Assembly (NCBI GenBank): GCA_016745035.1
Contig: JADGDE010000001.1
Span: forward strand, 249,857-313,856
Direction: 5' to 3'
From: Thiotrichales bacterium
GTDB taxonomy: Bacteria; Pseudomonadota; Gammaproteobacteria; Beggiatoales; Beggiatoaceae
DNA: 64,000 nt
Shown here: positions 36,220 through 43,503 of the stretch, in pieces
Layout: each line of letters begins with the position of its first letter
Position numbering within the stretch: position 1 is the first letter of the stretch
Program-made: the position numbers and the translations under genes
The notes under the pieces: model-generated
The model's database searches: none
What the model was told of the DNA's origin: nothing
The model's input: the letters and a program-made list of their open reading frames with translations, nothing else

Positions 36220-38104
36220 ACAAATCGACGCTTTAAAACGTGCGTTAGATGGCGAAAACCTAGCCATTATTGATGATGAAAAACGCATTATCGAGTTTTC
36301 TTGTGCCAGTGAGATTCGATATCACCGTTGGTGGTATGACGAAATTCTAGGGCTTGATAGTGGCGAATGTGACTTAGCCCGTTTGAATAACGGTGCGCCC
36401 CTGATGAAAAACCATAAGGAAGGCATTGGTGCTGTGGTGAAAGCATGGATTGCTGATAAGCGTTTACATGCTCAAGTTCAGCTTAGCAGCCGTGATTCAT
36501 TGGCTGATTTTTGGTCGGATATTAAAGCCGGTTTAATCAAAAACGTCTCGATTGGTTACAACGTCCGCAAAATCAAGTTGATTGAAGAAAATGAAGACAG
36601 TGATGTTTATCGCGTCACTGATTGGTTGCCCTTAGAGATTTCTATTTTAGATATTCCCCCTGCTGATGACAGCGTGGGAATTGGTCGTTCTGATGTTGAA
36701 CATTTTATCCGTAGTAAAGGAGGCGAGATGCCTAAACCAAAACAAAGCGGTGCTGCTGATGGTGATCAACAGCCAGCCGATGAACCATTAACCCGTGACA
36801 ACGGCAATCAAGAACAAGACTCGACCGCTTTAAGCCGTGAAGACAACCAACAGCGTTGTGCTGATATTCGTTCCTTGTTTGTGGTTTTCCCTGATTTGCC
36901 TGAAAAAGAGCAACAGCGTTGCCTTGATGATTCGGCGGTTTCTGTTGAACAAGCACGGGCAATTGTTGAAACGCATTATCGAAAAAAGCAAAACACCACA
37001 CCGGTGGGCACAGAAGGTGATATGTCGCACCGCGATGCCGACGTGACAGTCGATGCCCGCGATAAGTTCAAAAAAGGTGCAGAGCAAGCCTTGTTAGATC
37101 GGGCTGGTTATTCCAAAAAAGTTGATCGTGGTAATGAGCTTTTGGGCTATTCCTTGCGTGAAATGTGCCGGCATTCCTTGCAGATTGCCAATCTCGATAC
37201 CGGTGGCAATGCACAAGCCATGATTGGGCGTGCTTTCACTACCTCTGATTTTCCTCACATCCTTGAGGCAATTGCCAATAAGTCATTAATGGAAGGCTAT
37301 CAAGGGCGTTCGCATACTTATGAAGCATGGACAATTAAAGGCAATTTGTCCGATTTCAAAGTTAATAAACGGGTGGGTTTAACCGGGTTTGAGCGCTTCA
37401 AAAAATTACGTGAAGCGGGTGAGCGTAAGGCAGGAACCATCGGCGAATACTTTGAAAATATTCAGCTCGCAACTTTTGCGATGGCTTTCGGTTTGAGTCG
37501 TGAAACCATCATCAATGATGACCTCTCTGCTTTCACTGAAATCCCTTTTAATATTGGTGAAGCTGCAAAATTAACCATCGCTATTGAAGTCTATGATTAT
37601 TTGAATAGCAATCCCAATCTAGCCGATGGTTCCCCTTTATTCAGTGTTGCCCGTAAAAATCTGCAAACGGGTTCCCCGATAGATAAAGATTCCTTAAAAG
37701 CCATGAAAAGTGGCTTAGCCAATCAAAAACTTCATGATAAAGGTGATGTGTTAGGGATTCGTCCTAAGCATTTAATCGTGCCTGAAGTGATGGAATGGGA
37801 GGCTGATGCTTGGATGCTAGAGCCGAAAATTCAACTTGCTGGCGAAGCCAATACCGAGCGACGCAACCCAGCTTACAAAATGGCTGAGGTGGTCGCTGAA
37901 TCCTTGCTTAATGAACGCAATGATAAGGCTTGGTATATGGCGGCTGAACGCTCAACCGAAATCGCTTATTTAGACGGTATTGATGAACCAACGATTGAGC
38001 AAAAAACAGGCTGGACAACGGATGGTATTGAAATGGAAGCCTTTATCGATTTTGGTGTGGGTTGCCGTGATTTTCGTCGTATCCGAAAAAATCCGGGGGT
38101 TTAA
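36212..38104 (+). CDS. Prohead protease-major capsid protein fusion (HK97 type)
   Basis: 630 residues. About residues 1-165 resemble the U35/HK97 prohead protease, with LARLNNGAPLMKNHKEGIGAV bearing the catalytic-type His, IKAGLIKNVSIGYNV with the Ser, and WLPLEISILDIPPADDS. A flexible Gln/Asp/Pro-rich linker (about 170-280) acts as scaffold or delta domain. The C-terminal 330 residues are the capsid protein (REMCRHSLQIA, FTTSDFPHILEAIANKSL, FGLSRETIINDDLSAFTEIP). It makes the icosahedral head after self-cleavage. Protease and capsid are separate genes in many phages; the fused form is known in some. Confidence 0.87.
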   Translation: MPKQIDALKRALDGENLAIIDDEKRIIEFSCASEIRYHRWWYDEILGLDSGECDLARLNNGAPLMKNHKEGIGAVVKAWIADKRLHAQVQLSSRDSLADFWSDIKAGLIKNVSIGYNVRKIKLIEENEDSDVYRVTDWLPLEISILDIPPADDSVGIGRSDVEHFIRSKGGEMPKPKQSGAADGDQQPADEPLTRDNGNQEQDSTALSREDNQQRCADIRSLFVVFPDLPEKEQQRCLDDSAVSVEQARAIVETHYRKKQNTTPVGTEGDMSHRDADVTVDARDKFKKGAEQALLDRAGYSKKVDRGNELLGYSLREMCRHSLQIANLDTGGNAQAMIGRAFTTSDFPHILEAIANKSLMEGYQGRSHTYEAWTIKGNLSDFKVNKRVGLTGFERFKKLREAGERKAGTIGEYFENIQLATFAMAFGLSRETIINDDLSAFTEIPFNIGEAAKLTIAIEVYDYLNSNPNLADGSPLFSVARKNLQTGSPIDKDSLKAMKSGLANQKLHDKGDVLGIRPKHLIVPEVMEWEADAWMLEPKIQLAGEANTERRNPAYKMAEVVAESLLNERNDKAWYMAAERSTEIAYLDGIDEPTIEQKTGWTTDGIEMEAFIDFGVGCRDFRRIRKNPGV

Positions 38105-38106
38105 AA

Positions 38107-38451
38107 GTGAATAACTACGTTTGCAAAGGTCAAAGCTTTGAGTACCAAAACATCGGTATTGAAATCATTCCCGCCGGAACCGCTGTTGCTATTGGCGCTT
38201 TAATCGCCGTTGCTGCTGTCAATATTCATCCCGGTGATACGGGTGTTTGTCATTTAGACGGGGTTTATCAATTGAAGAAAAAAGCCGGTGAAACGTGGAC
38301 ACAAGGTCAAGCATTATGGATGAAACGTGCTGATAGCGTGTTTACCAATGCTGAGCCTAGCGCTGAAAATTTAGGCGATTATGTAACCGGTGCGCATGTG
38401 TATGAAGCGGCTGGTGCAAGTCCTGTTTTAGCGAATATTTTGTTGCGTTAA
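38107..38451 (+). CDS. Capsid decoration protein, DUF2190 family
   Basis: 114 residues starting at a GTG. The pattern is typical of DUF2190: IPAGTAVAIGALIAVAAVNIHPGDTG, then GVYQLKKKAGETWTQGQALWM and a final VTGAHVYEAAGASPVLANILL. These beta-tulip proteins cement the capsid exterior. It lies directly after the capsid gene, as expected, and its stop overlaps the next ATG (TAATG). Confidence 0.85.
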   Translation: MNNYVCKGQSFEYQNIGIEIIPAGTAVAIGALIAVAAVNIHPGDTGVCHLDGVYQLKKKAGETWTQGQALWMKRADSVFTNAEPSAENLGDYVTGAHVYEAAGASPVLANILLR

Positions 38452-39137
38452 TGTTTGAAGATGATCTGTCAATTCTCTACAAAGCAACTGGGGTTTTAGC
38501 ACTCTATATTGCTGATGATGGCACGTCTTACGTGCGCTATGTGTTGATAGATACGGGTGTTGCTGCCATGCCGGAAAATGACGGGTTGCAGCAACAAGAA
38601 GCCTTAATCACCATTTCATTTTTACCTGATGACTTTGTTCCCCGTGCCGGTGACAGAATCCAAACCGCAGCGGCTTGTTATCGTCTTGATTCATTATTTG
38701 AGCAAGATAATCAGCAAGCAACATGGCGAGTATTAGAAGATGGATCCGGTGTTGATGTTCCTGAGCAAGCAAGTGGCGCTGATAGCGCTTTAAAAACGAC
38801 AGGAATAGCGGGGGCTACATTAAGTGGGCATCGGGTTGTGGTCTCAGAAAATGGGGTTTTGCAATACGCTAGCAACTTGGTTGTATCACATACGCTTAGT
38901 TTGGTTGGTTTAACGACTGGAGCGGTGACGGCAGGACAGCAAGTATCCGTTCATACTTTTGGTGAATTAACAGACCCAAGTTTTAGCTTTGATGTGACAA
39001 AGGCTATTTACTTGGGAAACGATGGCGGTTTGATTCAATACTTGCCGGATTCGCCTGCGATGATTTTTAGGTTAGCGCGACCACTGTCGGCTAATACGAT
39101 TTTTTGGCAGCCTCAAGCGCTGTTCACACAGGAATAA
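38451..39137 (+). CDS. Head-tail connector with appended virion beta domain
   Basis: 228 residues. The N-terminal 95 (LYKATGVLALYIADDGTSYVRYVLID, FLPDDFVPRAGDRIQTAAACY) resemble small head-closure proteins of the lambda gpFII type. The C-terminal part (LSGHRVVVSENGVLQYAS, GLTTGAVTAGQQVSVHTFGELTDPSFSF, YLGNDGGLIQYLP) is a repeat-like beta domain common on phage surface proteins. This would place an exposed decoration at the neck. Fusion of the two is inferred from the sequence alone. Confidence 0.6.
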   Translation: MFEDDLSILYKATGVLALYIADDGTSYVRYVLIDTGVAAMPENDGLQQQEALITISFLPDDFVPRAGDRIQTAAACYRLDSLFEQDNQQATWRVLEDGSGVDVPEQASGADSALKTTGIAGATLSGHRVVVSENGVLQYASNLVVSHTLSLVGLTTGAVTAGQQVSVHTFGELTDPSFSFDVTKAIYLGNDGGLIQYLPDSPAMIFRLARPLSANTIFWQPQALFTQE

Positions 39138-39140
39138 GAT

Positions 39141-39656
39141 ATGGCTGATAAATATGTACAGTTTGATCCAGCAATTGGACTTGATAAACAAGTCGAATTT
39201 ACTACCTCAAGTGCGGGGGTTGGAGATGCGGGGAAAGGTACGGCACTAGGTACAGATGGCAAATTTCATGTATCAATGATGCCCAGCGGTATTGGTGCTG
39301 ATACTAAAAATATTCCTGCTAGTGAAAATTTATCCGCTGGCGATTTTGTCAATGTCTGGAATGATGGTGGCACTGTAAAAGTGCGAAAAGCTGATGCAAG
39401 CACTTCAGGTAAGCTAGCAAATGGTTTTGTTTTAGAAGCTGTAACCAGTGGCAATGATGCTACCGTTTATTTCAATGGTGATAATACGGCAGTCACCAGC
39501 GTTACTGGTGGTCGTGTGTTTTTGAGTGCATCGATTGCTGGTGGGTTTGTGTCTACTGCACCTAGTATCGCAGGTAATGTTGTACAAGATATTGGCACAG
39601 GCACATCCGCCACGTCCATTTTCTTTGAGCCTAAAGCCGCTACGCTGTTAGCCTAA
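39141..39656 (+). CDS. Phage structural protein, decoration-like
   Basis: 171 residues, Gly/Ala/Thr/Ser-rich and beta-type. Segments such as NIPASENLSAGDFVNVWNDGG, GKLANGFVLEAVTSGNDATVYFNG and VTGGRVFLSASIAGGF resemble virion decoration modules. There is no signal peptide or enzyme motif. It is packed tightly between the connector and the next small protein, so a head or neck surface role is likely. Confidence 0.55.
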   Translation: MADKYVQFDPAIGLDKQVEFTTSSAGVGDAGKGTALGTDGKFHVSMMPSGIGADTKNIPASENLSAGDFVNVWNDGGTVKVRKADASTSGKLANGFVLEAVTSGNDATVYFNGDNTAVTSVTGGRVFLSASIAGGFVSTAPSIAGNVVQDIGTGTSATSIFFEPKAATLLA

Positions 39657-39657
39657 A

Positions 39658-40032
39658 ATGGACAAATTAGCTTTTGTTAATCCTGATGGAGATATTGTCG
39701 CGCAGTCACTTGTGATCGCTGCAAAAAAGCGGCTGGTGTCAGCAAAAGCAACCACCTCACTCGTAAGCGTCGGCACTGTGCCAGCGGGCAAAAAGTGGCT
39801 AATCGAGAACATTCTCGTCACATCAGATGCCGCCGCGACAGTACGTTTGCACTTTTTAGAATCTGGCGAATCTGCTTTGCTTAAAAACGCCGTGCTTTAC
39901 GATACCAGTATCGCGGCAAATGATGCTGTGAGTATTCCGGCGGGGCAAATCATCAGCGCTAGCGGTGGGGTATCTTTGAGTGCTTCAGTTAATAACGCCA
40001 TTGGCGTGCAAATCTGGGGTGTTGAGCTGTGA
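39658..40032 (+). CDS. Small phage structural protein
   Basis: 124 residues, beta-rich, with SLVSVGTVPAGKKWLIENILVTS and VSIPAGQIISASGGVSLSASV. It looks like a small virion surface or connector protein. No specific family is recognised. Its stop overlaps the GTG of the next gene. Confidence 0.5.
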   Translation: MDKLAFVNPDGDIVAQSLVIAAKKRLVSAKATTSLVSVGTVPAGKKWLIENILVTSDAAATVRLHFLESGESALLKNAVLYDTSIAANDAVSIPAGQIISASGGVSLSASVNNAIGVQIWGVEL

Positions 40033-40787
40033 ACGGATTCGTTAGCATTAAATATGGCAGGCAAGCACTAAAAGTTAGCGCATTATCAAGTGGTTTTGTG
40101 CCTGATGTCAGCACTGATATTTTGCTTAAATACGGTAGTGAGCTTTATTTAAAACAGACGGTGACAAATAGACAGCTTTTAGTCTCGGATGGTTTTGCCT
40201 CTGAAGAAATCAGCGTTGAAAACTATGATATTTCAGGTGATACAAATGTAAGTGTCACCACACAAGTGCCTGCGCTTACAAGCAATAGCAGCACGGGGCT
40301 TGCTTTTGCTAGCAGTATATTTAGTGCAAGTTATGATGCTTACAAAGCATTTGATTCTATCGAAGACAATACATCTGGCTGGTTTAGCAGCTCTAACCCA
40401 ACGTATCCCCAATATGTGGGTTATATTTTTAATAATCCTGTCGCTAGCAATAAAATCATGCTTAGAAACAGGGTCACAAACCCTGTTGCCTCCCCTGAGA
40501 GTATCGAGGTTCAGGTGTCTAACGATACGACGGATGGCGATAATGGAACTTGGCTGACGTTAAAAACATATCAAAACACAGACAACACCGCAGGCGCAGA
40601 ATGGGCAGTAATTTTTGAGAATGTTATTCGATATAAGTCATATAGAATCAAAGTTATTTCATCCAATTATTCTACCTATGTTGGTGTTAGCGAGATAAAA
40701 ATAGTCGCAAGTAATGCGGCACAGTTTACTCATACAGGCACAATATCAAATCCGACGGCTGTCTACACGATGTGGAGTATAGGCTAA
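40029..40787 (+). CDS. Virion protein with discoidin (F5/8 type C-like) domain
   Basis: 252 residues from a GTG. The C-terminal about 150 residues have a discoidin/F5-8C-like pattern: SASYDAYKAFDSIEDNTSGWFSS (the accommodating AxxAFDG-like motif), YVGYIFNNPVASNKIMLR, and a final strand region KSYRIKVISSN with VGVSEIKIVAS. Such domains usually bind carbohydrate. On a virion this suggests adhesion to cell-surface glycans. The N-terminal 80 residues are unassigned. Confidence 0.65.
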   Translation: MNGFVSIKYGRQALKVSALSSGFVPDVSTDILLKYGSELYLKQTVTNRQLLVSDGFASEEISVENYDISGDTNVSVTTQVPALTSNSSTGLAFASSIFSASYDAYKAFDSIEDNTSGWFSSSNPTYPQYVGYIFNNPVASNKIMLRNRVTNPVASPESIEVQVSNDTTDGDNGTWLTLKTYQNTDNTAGAEWAVIFENVIRYKSYRIKVISSNYSTYVGVSEIKIVASNAAQFTHTGTISNPTAVYTMWSIG

Positions 40788-41254
40788 TGTCTCTGCCCAT
40801 CCGTGAAAAAATCCTACAAAAAATCATTATCTTGCTTAAAGCTTTTGAGCAAAATAACAGCTTGGGTTTTGATGGTGTGACGGTATTGCGCAACCGCTCA
40901 ATTTTGAATGAAAACGAAGTGCCTGCCTTATGTTTATGGGATAACCAAGCTGAATATAGAGACAAAAACTATCAAACTGAACAGCGGGTAATGCCGCTAA
41001 AAATTGATTTTTTAAACGTGGTTAATACGTCCGTTGATGCCTCACAAACGGCTAATTTATATGCCGCTGAAATTGAACGCCATGTCATGCAATACGATTT
41101 AGAATTTCAAGCGCTGATTGATAGCATCGCTTGCACTGGCTTAGAGATCGGCGTGCTTGAATCAGGCAGCACAACCTTGGGTGTATCCCTATTTTTTAAT
41201 GTCACCTTTTCGACCGTAAAAGGCGATCCCTATTCTGGAGTTAATTATGCCTAG
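40787..41254 (+). CDS. Probable tail terminator/minor tail protein
   Basis: 155 residues from the ATG at 40787, which overlaps the previous stop (TAATG). Features such as REKILQKIIILLKAFEQNN, VPALCLWDNQAEYRDKNY and the length suit tail-completion proteins of lambda gpU type, and the position just ahead of the tail tube gene supports this. Homology is suggested by context more than by motif. Confidence 0.55.
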   Translation: MSLPIREKILQKIIILLKAFEQNNSLGFDGVTVLRNRSILNENEVPALCLWDNQAEYRDKNYQTEQRVMPLKIDFLNVVNTSVDASQTANLYAAEIERHVMQYDLEFQALIDSIACTGLEIGVLESGSTTLGVSLFFNVTFSTVKGDPYSGVNYA

Positions 41255-42257
41255 TGCATCTGATGCAAAACTACAAATTGAAAATGGGCAAACGGTTGTC
41301 GATTTTACGGCATTGTCTAGCGTTGGTGGTGGTGTTCATGTCCATCCTACCGCCAAGGTTTGGAGTAAATTCGCGGGCAATGAACCCGAAGTGTTGCCAG
41401 ATGGTTTGGCAACTGGTGGCAAAATTAGTGCCGCTGAATCTGGGACTGATGATGTCGTTACCTTGGCAGCCTTAAGCGCTTTCATCGGTGGAGTGCTGGT
41501 TGTTGCTAATGCAATGGATAAAACCATTACTCGCCCCAGCACATCAACGCACCAAATCACCAGTATTGTGATTGCCGCAAACGGTACGGTATCCGTGGTT
41601 TCAGGTGTCGAGGGCAGTGCCTTTTCAGAAACACGGGGTGCTGCTGGTGCGCCGCCATTTATTCCTGTCGGTAGTATCGAGCTGGGGCAAGTGCGCCTAA
41701 GCGCCCAAGCCAGTGCGGCAATTGCTGCATCAGAAATTTTAAGCAACCCTGGTCAACACACTGAGCGTTATGATTACCCGGTTTTTGATGTCTATTCTGT
41801 CGGGGACAAAGACAATACGGCTTTTATACGTTTTAGTGCAGCTTTAGAACAGATTCATAGTGATGATGATGGCACGACCGTAGCGGCTAAAGGTGTCTAT
41901 GCCAAAGTATCAATTCCTGTTTTCACAGATATTAATTATGCAGCAGATTTTAAAACCGCCGAAATCAGCCACAGCAGCTCAAGCACACCAGTTTATATGG
42001 GGCGGAATGTTGTTGGTTCATCTGAAAGCTTGGGACAAGGCGGGTTCACCGCTTTCCTACAAGATGGCGTAACCGATGGACTTGTCGGTTTGGCTAATCA
42101 ATTTTTAAGCTTTCGTTATTACCCCAGCCAGTACAAGCCTGCGCACCATATTGTGCAAGGAAAATTAGGCATTGGGCGTTCTTATCCCGCCGGTGACAAT
42201 ATCAATGCCGCTTGCACCATTACCGCTGAACAGCCCGGTGTTAATCGTGCCAGTTGA
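41247..42257 (+). CDS. Major tail tube protein
   Basis: 336 residues. It is the last gene before the tail chaperones and has the Thr/Ser/Ala-rich composition, low Cys content and beta-rich pattern of tail tube proteins (GVHVHPTAKVWSKFAGN, PPFIPVGSIELGQVRLS, AKGVYAKVSIPVFTDINYA, GGFTAFLQDGVTDGLVGLANQF). Assignment rests on length and position between the terminator-like and chaperone genes. It overlaps its upstream neighbour by 8 bases. Confidence 0.68.
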   Translation: MPSASDAKLQIENGQTVVDFTALSSVGGGVHVHPTAKVWSKFAGNEPEVLPDGLATGGKISAAESGTDDVVTLAALSAFIGGVLVVANAMDKTITRPSTSTHQITSIVIAANGTVSVVSGVEGSAFSETRGAAGAPPFIPVGSIELGQVRLSAQASAAIAASEILSNPGQHTERYDYPVFDVYSVGDKDNTAFIRFSAALEQIHSDDDGTTVAAKGVYAKVSIPVFTDINYAADFKTAEISHSSSSTPVYMGRNVVGSSESLGQGGFTAFLQDGVTDGLVGLANQFLSFRYYPSQYKPAHHIVQGKLGIGRSYPAGDNINAACTITAEQPGVNRAS

Positions 42258-42822
42258 TGACTTTAAAACCGCTTATTTGGCAGCGCAGTGGTTGCCAAAA
42301 ACGGAGACCATCCGCATACCACAGCTTGCGGTTTTATTTGATAAGGGTAAAAAGCAGGGATTTATTGACCGGCTAAAAGATACCAAAGCCGACAGTGAAG
42401 AATACAAAACGCTATTGGCTGAATATCAAGCTTATCAAGAGCATTTAAACCAGCGTTGCACCTTTGAAGTGCGAGGCTTAAGCGCCCCTGAATTATCCAA
42501 AATTAAGGTTGCCAAAGCGCGGCTGGGTTCGGTAGAAGCGGCGTTAAAAGCGGTTAGCAATTCGACCGGCATGATGGCTCGTTCTGAGGCGATTAGAGCC
42601 GTATTAGATTTGGATGGTAATGCCGATGCTGAGCTGGCATCACGGCTTGAAGCGGTTTGTTTGGGAACTGTTTCACCTGAAATTGATATGGATTTGGCGG
42701 TTGTTATTGCCCAACATCACGGCGCTGTGCTGTGGAATTTAGCCGATAAAATTTTTGAACTAACTGATCAAGGTTCGGTACTGGAAAAGCCGAAAACCTC
42801 TGGAAACACGAACCCCGCCTAA
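42238..42822 (+). CDS. Tail assembly chaperone, gpG-like
   Basis: About 195 residues. The start is uncertain; GTG codons at 42238 or 42247 fit the overlap with the tail tube gene better than the longer upstream frame. It is helical and charged, with WLPKTETIRIPQLAVLFDKGKKQ and a C-terminal IDMDLAVVIAQHHGAVLWNLADKIFELT. It lies directly between tail tube and tape measure genes, where the G/GT chaperones are found. Its 3' end overlaps another frame shifted by -1 that continues the coding sequence. Confidence 0.65.
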   Translation: MLIVPVDDFKTAYLAAQWLPKTETIRIPQLAVLFDKGKKQGFIDRLKDTKADSEEYKTLLAEYQAYQEHLNQRCTFEVRGLSAPELSKIKVAKARLGSVEAALKAVSNSTGMMARSEAIRAVLDLDGNADAELASRLEAVCLGTVSPEIDMDLAVVIAQHHGAVLWNLADKIFELTDQGSVLEKPKTSGNTNPA

Positions 42823-42959
42823 GAACCGCTTGCTTATTGGCAGAAAGAAGGGGTACAGGCTGGCTTTTTGAGTTGTTGCCAGATCTGTTTTCAGAGGGCT
42901 ATTTAACTGAATTAGAAATGGCCGTTTGGTCATTGCATTATATGGAGCGGGCAGAGTGA
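42768..42959 (+). CDS. Probable frameshift extension of tail chaperone, gpT-like
   Basis: A frame in the -1 register relative to the upstream chaperone is open from just after a TGA at 42765 to a TGA at 42957. It codes for LWKHEPRLRTACLLAERRG, then GWLFELLPDLFSEGY and ends VWSLHYMERAE. It has no start codon near its 5' end, the hallmark of a gpG-T frameshift product. Its stop overlaps the GTG of the next gene (GTGA). The slip must occur between 42768 and the zero-frame stop at 42820. Confidence 0.6.
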   Translation, partial: SRFGTGKAENLWKHEPRLRTACLLAERRGTGWLFELLPDLFSEGYLTELEMAVWSLHYMERAE

Positions 42960-43501
42960 GTGTGACGGTTAATGGGGATAAAGAGTTTGTAAGCCTGATG
43001 AAAAGGCTAGGGAATAATTGGTCTCGGGCATTATATATTTCCTTAAATCGAACCCGCACAACTGTCGGGAAAGAAGTCGGCAAAAAGCTTGGTGGTACTA
43101 AAGGGCATTTGGGCCTGTCTGTGGCGCAAGTAAAAGAACATGTCTTCTTAAAACCCCCATCAACCAGCAGTAAGTTGATAACAGGGGTCGAAGTTAAAGG
43201 TTATCCAACGCCGATTGATTTTAATAGCTTCAAACTTAAGCTTGCTAAGCGGGGCGTAAGTTTCAGAGTCCGCGCAGACAAAGGTCGTGAAAAATTCCGC
43301 CACGCTTTTGTGCGCAAAAATAAAGTCATGATTCGACGTAATAAAGGCAAAGGGCGTTTAAAACGCATGTATGGTCCGTCTGTCCCCAATGCACTGGCAG
43401 AAAGTGGCACGCTCACCGTGATTGAGAAAATCGCCGCCGAACGTCTGTTGGTTGTCTTAGAGCAACAAGCTTTACGCTTTGAGAAAAAGATTAATACCTG
43501 A
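42956..43501 (+). CDS. Minor tail protein Z-like
   Basis: 181 residues from the GTG at 42956. It is very basic, with FVSLMKRLGNNWSRALYISLNRTRTTVGKEVGKKLG and a Lys/Arg-rich middle (KNKVMIRRNKGKGRLKRMYG), matching the prophage minor tail protein Z family, which helps tail-tube completion. The position after the tail chaperones agrees. Its start overlaps the preceding stop. Confidence 0.75.
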   Translation: MSVTVNGDKEFVSLMKRLGNNWSRALYISLNRTRTTVGKEVGKKLGGTKGHLGLSVAQVKEHVFLKPPSTSSKLITGVEVKGYPTPIDFNSFKLKLAKRGVSFRVRADKGREKFRHAFVRKNKVMIRRNKGKGRLKRMYGPSVPNALAESGTLTVIEKIAAERLLVVLEQQALRFEKKINT

Positions 43502-43503
43502 TT

